The notes: generated by a model not told the origin, from the sequence alone. A stretch of DNA of 64,000 bases from Anticarsia gemmatalis (GCF_050436995.1 NC_134756.1:4216001-4280000), one strand, 5' to 3'; positions 37,271-50,040 are shown, numbered from the stretch's first letter. Numbers and translations: made by a program.

Positions 37271-38683
37271 ATATTATAATTTGTAGGTACCTACAATGTT
37301 ATCTTAGTTTAATAAAATGTTTTACACTTGTTTCTATACAAGAATAACTTAGGTTCTTTATTTTTGTAGTAGTCTTTTAGTTTTATTATTCGATTAGCAT
37401 TTTCGGTCAGTAAATTTATCTTGTTTAATGAAAAAATTAAAATATGCGGTTTTAATTCGCTTGTAATATCAAACTTATTTAAATAAATAACACAAAAAAG
37501 TCACATTATTTAATAATATTATGTAAGTTTTAAACACGAATAATAATTGACACCTATTTATAGGAATAGTTCGACCGATATAAAACTTACGTACAAAATA
37601 TTTTAAGATAATAGTATACTTAGATTATATTATTGGTGCGAAAATGTTTTTATTCATCCACGTTTACGTTTCAACATCACTACCGATTTGAGTAACATGC
37701 TAAAGTTGTAGGACAAACAAAACATATAGATACTAATAGATAGCTATAAGAAAAAAAGCAGAAAAAATGGTTAGCGAAGGCATAAACTTGTAAGTAATAT
37801 ATAGTTATTTAAATAGCATAGCAACACAATAATCAAAACATATCAATTTCTCAATTACAATTGAAACATTGTCACTCAGTTAACGAGGATTGACGTCATA
37901 GTTGCCCCAGTTTCAACTAAGTAAGTATGGTTCTGTGTAAACAGCATTGTTGGCCCAAATCCTCTGACGTCTGACTAAACAAAGCTTGACAATGCTCCTG
38001 GTTATATATAATATAACCTTGGCTTAGACCAGTTCTGGTACATGAGCACTAATAGTTTGCTTTGAATGAGTAATTTATTAGTTGTGTTTAAATAGTCTTG
38101 TTTGTTCAAAGGATAGTTAAACGCCGTGAAATTTGTTTCATGTCAAACAGACAAATATTACATACCTATTCTAACTTGAACCAATTTCAAAAGTTAAACT
38201 GTTTGTTAGATTGGTTTGAAATTTGCTATTATATCTGGATCTCTTTTTATGTCCATTCTCGTTAAGTCAGGTGGGTAAGTTAATGTCATCCAAAACCGAA
38301 AGCGGGAAAGGAGAATGGCCAAATATTCCTTATTAAGACATAGGCCTTATTTGGGTTCCCCACCTTATGATACATAGCATTTTCATCAAAATTTTCGAGA
38401 AATATTATATTCATAATAATCATGTTTGCGACTGCATTAGTGTAGTAATACTGATGTTATAAGCAAATCTGCGTATACCTAGGAACTATAAACTGCACGG
38501 TAGTAGCCTCTCATAGTTCTGCCCTCCAAGTAATGACGTTCTACCAAAACCTTGACACCAGTGTGCGTCACAAACCAGAGAACAAAGACTGCTATTTTCA
38601 AATGTACGTAGAACTTAGTAATTATTTAATTTTCTACATTATAAGGCAACAATGAAAAAATACAGTGAATCTCGAAAGTAACT
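37271..38683. other. Non-coding AT-rich DNA, no gene seen
   Basis: A CRE octamer lies at 37891-37898. Nothing else is recognised. Confidence 0.5.
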
Positions 38684-38810
38684 ACTATCGAGTATTGAAA
38701 GTTTGGCATTTAAAATTTACTTCAAAAATAGTTCTTACGGCGCTCGCTAGTGGCTGATTTTCATATAAAGTTTCTCGATAGCTAGCCGGTTGTCGATAGT
38801 CGATAATTTA
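38684..38810 (+). repeat. Dispersed ~150-bp repeat, copy 6
   Basis: ACTATCGAGTATTGAAAGTT, then TTACGGCGCTCGCTAGTGGC, then TCGATAGCTAGCCGGTTGTC and GATAGTCGATAA. The order matches copy 1. Confidence 0.75.
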
Positions 38811-39818
38811 TATAGTTTTGTTCGAAATATGAAATCGATAATAACTTAAGTCAGCAATTTATAACTTTGTCCGTTATAGTTTAAAATGGCGCCGGTAAAT
38901 GTGACAGTTTCGTGTCAAAAAACATATTTATTAGCTAGTTCTCAGTTTAGTAACAGACTTCTGGTTTTTCAACCTGCTTTGTAATTTAAAATTTATTGAG
39001 GTATAATAGATAATTTTGTAATGCAATAAACGTTGCTTTAAAGACGTAATTCGTAGCTTTATAAATACTCGTTTAACATAAAGTATACATTAAGTATGTT
39101 ATTGTAAGTCAATGTATACTTAACTGAACGAATGCTATAATTTCACTGAATTAAAACTTTAAAATACCAACCAGTTTATTATCGAATTTAAAAGAAAATA
39201 GGTGAACAGAAACTTATGATAATGATCTTTAATTGTAAGTAGTGCAAAGCACATAATAATTAAACGAATCGATTATATAATTAATTTATATTCTGACGGT
39301 CACCGCCTTGGCATACATTCTCCCAATTAACTATGTATTTTAAATATTGAATTACTTTTTACAAGTATTCGATACAGAAATGTTACGAACTTGAAGGATT
39401 TTGGAAAGTTTCAAATCTGTAAACCATTAATTATTTCGTTTAAGTACTTACATAATGGTACTGTTACATCAGTATCAGATGAAATACGACATTTCTTTTC
39501 ATTTTTATTATCTTGTTTCAATACCCTATCTTTAGTATGTTCTAAAACTATCCGTAAGACTATTAAATACACGATACAACCTATAACTTATTTAAAATAA
39601 AGTAAAAAGTCACATATTTATATACACCCAAGACTAAAAACTTAATTGATTAGTTGTCGATGTATTTGTCATGGTTTCCGAATACCAATTTATAAAATCG
39701 AAGAATAAATACACCAAATTCATTGAGAGTCGAATATCTGTGATGATCTCCAAATTCTTATTATATAATTAATCGCCACCAAAATAAAAGTTGTAGCAAA
39801 ATATCTTGGTAGTTATCT
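38811..39818. other. Non-coding AT-rich DNA, no gene seen
   Basis: Only short frames without recognisable domains. Confidence 0.5.
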
Positions 39819-39887
39819 GCAAAGCTACAAGTACAAAAACTGCTAAGATACATGTAGAAAAACTGCCAAGCTACATCTACAAAAACG
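39819..39887. repeat. Small minisatellite, 3 x 23 bp
   Basis: Units begin GCAAAGCTACAAG, GCTAAGATACATG and GCCAAGCTACATC and each ends in an AAAAAC-type run. Copies differ at several positions, so the array is old. Confidence 0.75.
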
Positions 39888-40179
39888 GTACAAACCGTTG
39901 AAACAAAGGTATAAATTATGGATGCAACAAAGCGCATGCGCATGTACTTTTTGCAGAAATAACTGAACTATATCCTACTACTGTTCTTGTAGTAAATTGA
40001 CACCGAGCTATTCGGTTCGATGCGCACGAGTGCTGTTCAATATATACTTTTTACGCGCTAATTTCCGGACGCCATTGACGTCATTGAAACTGCAATAGAT
40101 ATTTTTTTGCTACTCATTGAAATTGTAGCAAGGTTGTGTTGATGCAGAGAAATGCATGTTATTGTTATTATTCTTATAC

Positions 40180-40262
40180 CTTTGTACTAATAATCTCGTT
40201 TTTGTTTTCAGGTAAATTAAAGCTAAAGTGTGCAGTACCTAGACTTTTAAATCTGTAAGTAA
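40180..40262 (+). promoter_or_regulatory. Candidate recursive splice site (ratchet point) 2
   Basis: The branch-like TACTAAT and the tract CTCGTTTTTGTTTT precede CAG|GTAAATTA, with the junction at 40211/40212. The core TTTTCAGGTAAATT is identical to that of site 1, 17 kb upstream, although the flanks are unrelated. A strong donor CTGTAAGTAA has its GT at 40255, so a 43-base recursive-splice exon 40212-40254 is also possible. Confidence 0.5.
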
Positions 40263-40597
40263 TAGAATACGTTTTAGAAATGTCACGATGGACTTAATTG
40301 GTTTTATTATAATAAGTTTTTTAGTATAATAAGCAAGCGTTCGATAAAAGTTGTTTATATTTTTAAAATGCCAAACAATATTTAAAAGACTTTTGTTAAA
40401 ACATATATCAAATCGGTATAACAAAATTTGTGACCTTTTTAAAATTACATCAATTTTATAACCCATTATTTTTTGAGAAGATATATTATAAATCAGGCAA
40501 ATCAACGATGTTGTCTGTGGAACCAGAGGTCGAACTTAATAAGCGATATATAAGTCCTAATATATTACATTATGATTAGTCGTTTTAGCCACCATAT

Positions 40598-40815
40598 CAG
40601 ATTAGACTTTCTTCCAACTATGTTGGAGTCGGCTTCCAGTCTCACTAGATTCAGCTGAATACCAGTATTTCACATGGAGTGACTACCTATCAAACCTCCA
40701 CAATCCATCAAACACGATACCCCTCGGTTAGACTGGTTGTCAGACTTTCAAGATTCAAACTACTGTTAACGACTGTCAAAGGTCTTTCAAAATGTCAGCC
40801 AGGACCCACAATTTA
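40598..40815 (-). mobile_element. 5S-like SINE, 3' portion with LINE-type tail
   Basis: On the minus strand it reads GGGTCCTGGCTGACATTTTG, GACAGTCGTTAACAGTAG, CAACCAGTCTAACCGAGGGG, and ends GACTGGAAGCCGACTCCAAC, a tail shared with moth LINEs. Its first 80 bases match the last part of the 18482-18645 copy, so the two pieces together describe the family. Confidence 0.7.
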
Positions 40816-41640
40816 TTATCATTAGTCGTTTCAACCACTCCTTCCTCCAAACTAAGAGCTATTACTAAGACTACACTTCAACAAGCTATCAAACATTTAG
40901 AAACACTTAATTTCCATGTTTTTTAACATATTAGGCAAGTGAGTGACAAGTTGTAACCTATAAATGTCATTAAGCGTACGGTTGGCCAACTAAGTAGTAG
41001 TGTATATTACCATATGCTAGTGAAATGTGGAATTGCCTTAGTTAACAACGTTTAGCAGATATCACTCAACAAAAAATACGGGAAGAAAAAGTAAAAGTTT
41101 CGTAATTGTGCAATTTGCTTTTAATTTATACGAAAATGTATGAAAATAGATCCGTAAAATGATAATTATATTTGTAGAATTTTCCGCGAATTAGATTTTA
41201 TATTAGTAAAAAATATGTTTTGAATTAAACAGGTTCGGTCGAAGACCAACTTAGGAGTAGGGAAGTAATTTTGAAAACCGTTCCAATGTTACATATCACA
41301 CACAAATATCACATAAAAATGAAATGTTAAATTATAGAAAATACAATGAGACATAAACATCCTTTTTGAAGTCGGAAAATATTTAAATTCCAAAATTACA
41401 TATCTATGTCATGTTAAAACCATTCATGTCACGTGCCTAATATGAAATATCGTTGAAGGGAATTAAAAATGTAATTAATTGAAAGAGATATTTGTGGTTT
41501 GCATTGACGTCAAACATAAAACGGTTATTGTCTTTTCCTACAGTAGTAGTGAATATTAAATACATACTACACAATTGTAAGTGAAAATTCCAATTTTAAC
41601 TTATTTATATAAAACGGCTTACTTGTGAAAGCCAAGTTTT
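40816..41640. other. Non-coding AT-rich DNA, no gene seen
   Basis: A CRE octamer lies at 41505-41512. No other structure is recognised. Confidence 0.5.
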
Positions 41641-41785
41641 ATTGATAGCCAAGTCGTTGCATGCGCCTAACTCGCAAGTGGTCGATGGTTCGTACCCGAG
41701 GCAACACAACAATGACTTTTCGAAGTTATGTGTGTGCCTTTCAGACGGCTTAAAAATTGGTGATAGGCTGACCATTAACCAAAAG
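41641..41785 (+). mobile_element. LINE 3'-region fragment
   Basis: CCGAGGCAACACAACAATGA and CTTTTCGAAGTTATGTGTGT match the upstream part of the LINE end at 17891. The distal CAGCAGTGGG tail is absent. Confidence 0.55.
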
Positions 41786-42116
41786 TAAAACAAATAAATT
41801 TGCGTTATTATTTTAATTTATAAACCACTTGAATACATTTCTTAACAAGCCTTTATTAGGCATATATAGATTATTTATATACAAAGTCTATCTAACTACG
41901 TCAACCACAATACATTTGTAAACTATGATAATATTTATTGAAATTTAGGACAGACACGTTTTCTGGTTACCAGGAACTTAATTTTCCTGTAAAACTAGAA
42001 TATTTTAATAATTTATTTGAGGCCAAATATAGAATATACGTCACAGTCACGTTTCAATTTACGGAAACCGAGATAAAACCTAAAATAATTGTAAAGATAA
42101 GCATAAATATAATGAA

Positions 42117-42380
42117 CTAGCTGACCCGCGCAACTTCGCTTGCGTCACCTAAGAGAATGGGTCAAAATTTTCCCCGTTTTTGTAACATTTTTCGTTGCTA
42201 CTCCGCTCCTAATGACCGTAGCGTGATGTTATATAGCCTATAGCCTTCCTCGATAAATGGGCTATCTAACACTGAAATAATTTTTCAAATCGGACCAGTA
42301 GTTCCTGAGATTAGCGCGTTCAAACAAACAAACAAACAAACAAACAAACAAACTCTTCAGCTTTATTATATTAGTATAGA
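42117..42380 (-). mobile_element. Helitron-like element, copy 5 (minus strand)
   Basis: It begins with A then CTAGCTGACCCGCGCAACTT and ends CTTTATTATATTAGTATAGA, the exact reverse layout of the + strand copies, with a run of CAAA repeats near the 5' end. Both termini are intact. Confidence 0.88.
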
Positions 42381-43882
42381 TTTTGTTATACATGCTAAAT
42401 TTAATGAACTATTAGGTATTAATAAAATTAGATTATTACAACGACCGATGTCTGTCTGAATATTTTAAAATTGCCTATTTACTAAAAAAAGTGTTCACTA
42501 AATTCGTTTATTATTTATTCGTTAGTAATTAGTTAGTTAGGAAGTAGTTTTCCACGTATGTGTAAGCTATTACAACAATGCCTAAAAAAGTTAATTCTTA
42601 TGACAATGCCTAAAGAGAAATCGCATAATCACGACTAAATTGTTAAACTGATTTTTATGAAACTGATGTATGAGATAGTTGAAAATTCGGGATTGACACA
42701 AGCTGGTTAAAACACCGAGTGGTTAAGTAGCGGATCGCTGCATACAGTGACATCTCATGGATCAAGCGCCGAACCACGGACCCGCATGACGTCACAAATC
42801 CTGAATCGCGCTATCAAAGTTTGCACTGCGATTGACTATAATATAAACAAGTTTCCGACTAGAACAGTTGGGCAGCCTAGGCTCACCAGGCATGATCACC
42901 TCGCCTGGTCAGAGGAACCTCCCTTTGTGTTGGAGGAACATGATCACCTCGTTCCTCCACAGATACGCCGAAAATAATAAGTGGGATTTTTAAAGACCAA
43001 GCTCGGGATAATTCCGTTGGTTTTTACCATACATTAAACTTCAAATATACGTAACGTAATTTCCATCTGATAGGCTCGATTGCCTGAGGTTAAATTTGTA
43101 TGGAAATTAGATTAAAATTATCAGTTTCCTTCATATAATATTTCCATTGTCGTTCATTTGGCACGTTCCCTGAAATCCCAGATCGATTCATTACTATTGT
43201 TTAAAGTAACAATATTTCAGTTTGTTCATGAATTTATGAATTATTTGTCTCGTTGATTAATCTATCTTCAAAATGGTTTTCGAAAACACTTTATCATAAT
43301 ATTTTTATGATTTGTTATAAGGTTCGATCGAGTGTACGGTACCGCTTGACGAAAATATTAATATAGATAAATCAGATAGTACAAATATCAGATACTAATC
43401 TATCATCTGTAAATATGTAATTACGATTTAGAATAAACTACACATAATATTAGCAAACTTACGATGTCAAACTCGTCTTAATGCCAAACGGGTTGTGAAT
43501 TGAAACTTAGGTCAGGGACGCACTGAGCGGCTCTACTACATATAATTACGACATGTTTTATATTCTGTACACTTACTTACAAGTTTTCGTACAGTAGCTA
43601 TATAGAAAAAGATCTAGCTGTCTGCTTGTGACATAGAATAAAAAATGTAGAGCTTGCTAGTCATTTTGACACTATTTAATTTAAGTATAATTGGCGATAA
43701 GAGGGATATCATTTTCATGAACATTAATGATGCTTTCAATTTAATTTGCATTTGTCTTCTATCATACTGAAGAATGCAACGATACTTAAACACTGATAAA
43801 ATTAACTTTTGAACCGTTGTTCTAAAAGTCTACACAAAATAAATATTAAGATAACTCGTTCTTTATGATTCTTTTCTATCAA
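42381..43882. other. Non-coding DNA, no gene recognised
   Basis: A locally GC-richer part at 42720-42975 contains the CRE octamer 42787-42794 and a twice-repeated CATGATCACCTCG; it is probably an old repeat. The 76-codon frame through it has no recognised domain. Confidence 0.4.
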
Positions 43883-43920
43883 TTTGGGAGGAGACCCTTG
43901 CCTAGCAGAAGGACAGTATA
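43883..43920 (+). mobile_element. Short LINE 3' tail piece
   Basis: Only TTTGGGAGGAGACCCTTGCC and TAGCAGAAGGACAGTATAA remain. Confidence 0.5.
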
Positions 43921-44309
43921 ATTAAAAAAAAAATCTTGAGTAGTGTTAACTTTTATCCCAAGATTTTTAAAGATAATGCTTTTTCAGTGCGAGTGAAGTC
44001 ATAGGCAAAGACACATAGAATGTCAATGCATCATGTCCGTATGTCCTTTAGCAAATATGTCAAGAACAGAGGGATTCGCATTGTTAAAGTTTTCCCGTTA
44101 GATTAGCTAGAGGCTCGGAGGTCATTGTCGTTACTTATTCTTTATTATAATAATGTAGAGAATAAATAATCTTCGTTATGACGACATTTGAAACACTTCC
44201 GGTGGATAACTGGTAGTTTGCGGAGTACAGGTTAAATTACATGTCAATCCTTGTAATATAATAAACAAGCGGCGACCCGAGACTTTGTCTATGTGGACTT
44301 TAGTTTCTA

Positions 44310-44430
44310 GTTTTGATTAACTTTTTATTGCTGCTCTACTCCTACTTGTTAAAGCGTGATTTTATATACCTTATAGCTTTCCTCAATAAATGCACGTTTT
44401 CACACAAAAATCTGAGATTAGTATAGAAGA
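44310..44430 (-). mobile_element. Decayed Helitron-like remnant
   Basis: TTATTGCTGCTCTACTCCTA, AAAGCGTGATTTTATATACC and TATAGCTTTCCTCAATAAATG match the middle of the minus-oriented copy at 42117 with many changes. Neither terminus survives. Confidence 0.6.
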
Positions 44431-45540
44431 GATGTATAAGTTTGTATTGCTTAAAATATTTCTTATACTCTGTAACGCAACCACTACATAAGATTTCGTT
44501 TATATTACTGACACAGTCAGTCTTTAACCTGTACTAATATACAGGATACTTTTCACCCCAAAAAATGTTGCCACGCGGCTATATCTGCGAGTTACTAAAC
44601 AAATTTTAAACTTCAAACTTTCCTTCAATCATTTATATAAAATGTAATTTAAATAAAATATATTCTCCAAAATACATATATCCTGAACTATATGTAATTC
44701 AATCAACCTAGAGTATGAACTTTCCTCTATAGTCGAACTTTAGACCCATAACGCAAAAGTTATAACCATGAAACAGGTTTCTCAAAGTCCCCTGAACAAA
44801 TACGTCAATATTAGAAATGTTATTTTATTTTTATTTCGATTGGAATTTGGAATTTTGGAGTTTGTACCTTGTAGGTGTTATCACTTTTGCTCTTATTATT
44901 TTTATGAGAGGCTACTGACGTATTTGAATTCTTAAATGCAACTTTAAGTTACCTATTTTTTATAACTGAGTCATAATTTTAAGTGTTCTTTTACCCGAGA
45001 GAGAAATGTGCTAAGTATTTTATTTATATTAATTTCTGTTTAATGTAAATGTAAATATGTAACGTGGCCTTCCCTATAGACAAGACATGAGATAGACCAA
45101 CACAGGGTCAAACATATACAAATCCACCCTGCACTGTGATCGAGAAAATTAGGTTGACAATTTATCACCTCAATATGAAGGCACATTTTACGAAAATTAT
45201 TTCAAGCAATAAAAATTGAATATTTCTAGTTATTTTAATGTTTTATTTCCTCTCCTCTTTTTTAATACATTTGTGCATACATAATAGACAGGTCATAAGG
45301 TTATAAAAATATGGTTTACAGGGAAATTACGTTATGTAAAAATAGAACCAACTAAAGATATAAGGAACAATTATTTCCAGGAATGAATAGCGTTATAATG
45401 ACGCAAATCATTTATTCTATAGGAATGTTTTATAGGGAAAAGGGGAGCCATGGCGGCTGACGTCATCGGATTCTAGAAAATTATGGCTTATATGTATTAA
45501 TAGGTTTTATACATTTAAACGGTATATAAATATCGATAAT
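44431..45540. other. Non-coding AT-rich DNA, no gene seen
   Basis: A CRE octamer lies at 45458-45465 beside CATGGCGGCTG. Nothing else is recognised. Confidence 0.5.
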
Positions 45541-45566
45541 TTGTTTTATAAAGTCCTAAAATCTAC

Positions 45567-45653
45567 ATGAAGACGGCCATCGCAGACGCGGCAGACAGGG
45601 TGATGTGGAAGGGTAGGGGGAGGCCTTTGCCGTGGAACACTCAATTAGGCTAA
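45567..45653 (+). pseudogene. LINE ORF2 C-terminal fragment
   Basis: The frame reads MKTAIADAADRVMWKGRGR and then PLPWNTQLG before TAA, followed by an A-rich tail. A short ADR.W motif followed by the stop and an A-rich end is how many moth LINE ORF2 proteins finish. Only about 28 codons survive and no reverse transcriptase motif is present. Confidence 0.4.
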
Positions 45654-45866
45654 GGAAAAAAAACTAATCTAAAATAATAGATTTAAGTTGCAACTGCCAA
45701 CACTACAAAAAAAAAGAAACATTTTTAATGCACCAAAATGTGTACTAATAACTGAATAGTTATTTTTTGTTTAAATATACTTTATTTATAGAGGAAGATA
45801 TTCTTAAACATTTTTTTTTCTATAAAAATCCGTCAAAATAATTTCTCTAACATATTTGTAAAGACA

Positions 45867-46115
45867 TCTATACTAATATTATAAAGCTAAAGAGTTTGTT
45901 TGTTTGTTTGAACGCGCTAATCTCGGGAACTACTGGTCCGATTTGAAAAATTCTTTCAGTCTTAGATAGACCATTTATCGAGGAAGGCTATAGGCTATAT
46001 AACATCACGCTTGGGTCATAAGGAGCGGAGTACCAACGAAAAATGTTACAAAAACGGGGAAAATTTTGACCCATTCTCTTAGGTGACGCGAGCGAAGTTG
46101 CACGGGTCAGCTAGT
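45867..46115 (+). mobile_element. Helitron-like element, copy 6
   Basis: It starts TCTATACTAATATTATAAAG and ends ACGGGTCAGCTAG. The 3' hairpin carries changes (GCGAGCG, TTGCACGG) relative to the others, so this copy is somewhat older. Confidence 0.87.
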
Positions 46116-47400
46116 TTAATATAATCTTGAAAATACTACTTACCTTGAAAATAAAACCGTTTGAATCAGGGTGTAAAATCTTATTGGATTGGATTATGAT
46201 AATTAATTGAAATTATTATTTAATTAATATGCTACATGTGTTTTATGGGTTTATGGTAATTATAACACAAATGGACATATCAATTATAGATAAAGATTAA
46301 ACATCAACACACTAATGAAGGCAGTATTACAAATAAATTCATTTATAAATGATAATATTCCACTTAAAATATATTTTATCGTCAGAATAACCCTATATAG
46401 ACAAATATTAATTGCACATTAATATATTTTAAATAATCCGTCTAAAATATTATATCCGTTTAAAGTTTTCCTTAGTTCCTATCTATTTAAACAAACTTTA
46501 AATTTTTTTCGTGGGTAAAAAAAAACACATTTAAAAAGGGCATTAAGATATGCCAGGGGGCAAATTCCGTTTAGCCATTTTCGCTTAATTTTGTTGCAAG
46601 GGTCCAAATATAAATCACATTTAAGGTTAAAACCCAGGCATAGTGGGTATTTTGAGCTATTCTGTACCAAAAACCCTTTACCGCCAAACACTAAATATGT
46701 ATTTAGTTATTAATAACTAAAATATTGCTGCCGTGAACTGTTAGAAAACGTATCTACGAGTTTGTCACAATAGTAATAAGTAAGCAGTTTAGAATTTTCT
46801 TCGTCGGGGACCCTAGACAACCCGAACCCGTACAACACTACAACCCGCACCAGCAACCCATTAGTAGGTGTTCCATATAGAGTTACAAAGGTTAAGGTTT
46901 CATACTATAGACAAAAAAACTTTGATAATGATGGAATAGGATCGACAGGATAAACCAAATGTAAAAAACAAATAAGAAATTCCAGAACGCTATCCAAACA
47001 GCAGTTAAAAACGAACCATACTAAATATGAATGGTCAATATCATAAAGATATTTCACACTAAATCATCCGATATTCAAATCGAATTCGTTCTTGACATTT
47101 CATCGACATAATATCATTGTGTGAATCGAATTAAGGCCTAAGCGCCAAGGTCTGCTCGAACTAATGTAATTGATCAATTTGTGTAGAACGGCATGCGTCT
47201 GCGCACCCATTGTTTCTATTTAAGGACCGGAAACTACGATCAATAGACTCTGGTAGTTTGTTTTGGAAAGAATTTTATTATTGTGAACCCCGTGACTTTT
47301 GTTTTTTTGGTAGTTGTACAGTTACAAGCAAATATATGTCTACACTGTCACACACTTTTGATCGGTGATTTTTTGTATGAAAATATCAATTGGATTTAGA
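46116..47400. other. Non-coding AT-rich DNA, no gene seen
   Basis: A C-rich patch at about 46810-46870 (AACCCGAACCCGTACAACAC) may be a remnant of the CCAACCCGCACT LINE tail. A minus-strand donor-like site lies at 46138-46144. Confidence 0.45.
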
Positions 47401-47490
47401 CGGCCTCCGTGGCGCAGACGTAATGGTGGTCGCCACGCCACTACCATTGCGGCTGGAGTTCGTGGGACGATTCCCATACTGGACAAAGAG
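47401..47490 (+). mobile_element. tRNA-derived SINE head, truncated
   Basis: CGGCCTCCGTGGCGCAGACG then GGTCGCCACGCC and TTCGTGGGACGATTCCCATA match the tRNA-like head of the SINE at 5399-5625, with a small insertion in the B box. The body is missing or diverged beyond about 47490. Confidence 0.8.
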
Positions 47491-50040
47491 CAAGACATCA
47501 AAATTAAAACTTAGAAGTTATTAAACATTGATAAAAATGGTATTGAAAATGAGAAGGCATTCAAAAGCATGAATATGTATGTACTAGCTCTAGAACAGTT
47601 CTGGTCTATCGGCGAAGTTTTAACCGTGGTTAAAGAGTATCATATTTTTTTCCACTTCTAATGAGGGTCGTTGGTGACTCTTTAGAAACTACTATTTTAC
47701 AAAAACACAGTAGGGTTTTGGGTGTACTGTAAGTCATCCTATTGTCTTCATATTGTGGTAGTTACTTCTTTCCTAGTGACTAGCCTCTTGGAAAGTATTG
47801 ACGTGGGTAATAGTGGTTATATAATTGTCCCACTTAAGGTATCGTCTGAGTGTTCGTGGGGTATTCCAGAAGGGAAATGAATAGGAAAGTACTTCTAGGA
47901 AATATGACTATGTGTAAAATTGTAAATATCCTACAGTATCGTAAGTTATGAGGATGTTTGTTGGTTTAGTACTCTTATAAGCAAAAACTACTGGATGGAT
48001 TTTGTTGAAATTTACGTATAGATAATTTATAACTTGGGTTAACATTGGATACTTTGTGCCTCGATATATTTTCAATTAAAGTATTTTTTTATGGTCGTAC
48101 TTATTTTTAAAATAGGCTTTTTATTATGCAGGTTCATGTTTATTTACATTTTAATCGCGTAGTATCTGTCTACTAGTGGTTAATATTATATTATTAGCAA
48201 AGTCACCTTGTGTGTAAGTTAATATAATATTATAGTAATGGATAATAATATGAGTTATATTTAGCATTAGACATTAATTGTCCTTCATATTGATAAAGAA
48301 GCGAATGTATAGTATAGTTCACAATTGAATGAAACATATCATTTACATTAAGAATGCGCAGTTTTGTCACTTTCGTACTATTAGTGCTACACATTTTTTA
48401 GCAATTAAAGAGTTCTGCTGAACCGTATTATACCCTACTTAATAGTATCAACAACTTTTAAACCCATTCATACAATAAATTTAAACTTTAAAAAATATTT
48501 TACATCTGACTTCTGTATAAATGTCTCAGTAACTTTATTCATCTTGGTCGATTTTACATACATTAACCGTCAAATTTTCATAAATATTCCTTGACTAAAT
48601 GTTAAATTTATTATTATGTTGACATACATTATCGTATCTCATATGAACATAACTAAAGACTGCAACTCGTCACATAATTTCGAGACATCTTCCGCCTACA
48701 ACATCCTCACGATCTCGGTAAATGGTTGTGTCAACAGTACATAGCTCTCACTACTTAGCAGATGCGTTTTGTCAAAGACTTCTCGTGCGTCACCAGCGCT
48801 CTTGACATAATAGCATCTGCTCACTTCCCTAGCCACGTGACCCTTCCATCTCACTCACACCGCCTTAAAAGGACAGAGAAAGCACTACAAATTAGTGAGG
48901 TTATACAAATATTTGAACAAGAATTCACATAGCTGTGTGCTTTTCTTATAAAATTTCATTAGCAGTGGTGTTTTTATAACAATTATATCGTAATAAAACA
49001 CGTTTAGAGTTTATGTATGTTAATCGCGAGTTTTTTGTTGTTTACAGATTATGTAATAAAAAGTTCGATAGTCTTTGTAAGCTATTAAATAAATCGATGT
49101 TAAGTTGAAGTGTCCTTACAAGTGGTTTTTTCTTTTCAATTTTGTTTCTCGGCAAAACGTGAAAATATTTATAAGTACGTTTTATTTATTAAGACGTAAA
49201 ATGCTTTACGCTTTTATATTCGCTATTATGAATTACAATTGCATACTGATCACGCTTATGATGAAATCGCAACCTTCATATTTACATTGTAGTAGTGATA
49301 TTTTCACTCTTGTTGTCAAGAGATAATAACAAAAGAAAATCGTTGAGAAACTCAACAGAGGAACGCAACAAATTCCGAAACTGTTTAAGTGTAATAAGTA
49401 CTAATAAGTATTCAAAAAATGTGGATATAGCCCTAGATAAAAAAAAGGTGTAACATACATAAAATATTTAATAGAACAAATAATTTTAGCAAGAAATGTT
49501 TCATAAGCTGTTTATAGTAAAACATTGTTGAGTGTGAAAATTATATTTTTATGCACCCTATTAGGGGTGCCTTGAAAAGCCTCTCAAACAATAACATCTT
49601 AATTAATGATCACTTCAATGAATACAAAATAACAACGCTCACGTAACTGTCAACAATGATGGTTTCAAACCGGTATCGTGTGAAAATTACGAGTCGTTGA
49701 TAAACTTGGCATTTGTTAAACAATATTAACATGTTATGTTTAATTAATATATTCTTTTAGCGTGAGAAAATGTTGCAATCTCTTGAGAGCGAGCTTCTTC
49801 AACGGATTTTAAGGATATTATTTATTAATAACGCACTTCCGACATTAATAAATGATGAAATTTAATTTTTTTTTTTTAAACTCTTACGTTGTATGCTTTT
49901 AATGGCTCTCCAATGGGTAATGCACAAATATACTAATGTAAATTATGTATGCGCATAACTCGTAAACTAAATTGGAAAGTTTTTTTAATATCGTCATATA
50001 ACTGTTAATACAAGATTTGTATGGGATCGATGGGATAAAA
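47491..50040. other. Non-coding DNA with decayed repeat near 47940
   Basis: GTAAGTTATGAGGATGTTTG and AAAACTACTGGATGGATTTTG at about 47940-48010 match the 5' part of the second Helitron-like family. A GC-richer stretch at 48660-48870, with an E box CACGTG at about 48834, is otherwise unexplained. No gene is seen. Confidence 0.45.

Noticed and set aside
42747..42977. 76-codon frame in a GC-richer patch
   Set aside because: GTG start, no recognised domain and internal CATGATCACCTCG repeats suggest a repeat remnant.
46138..46150. Minus-strand acceptor-donor fusion TTTTCAAG|GTAAGTAG
   Set aside because: The acceptor side ends AAG rather than CAG, it is single, and there is no minus-strand gene to use it.
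47401..47475. Possible tRNA gene
   Set aside because: It has A- and B-box-like parts but no proper cloverleaf, and it matches the SINE head at 5399-5625.
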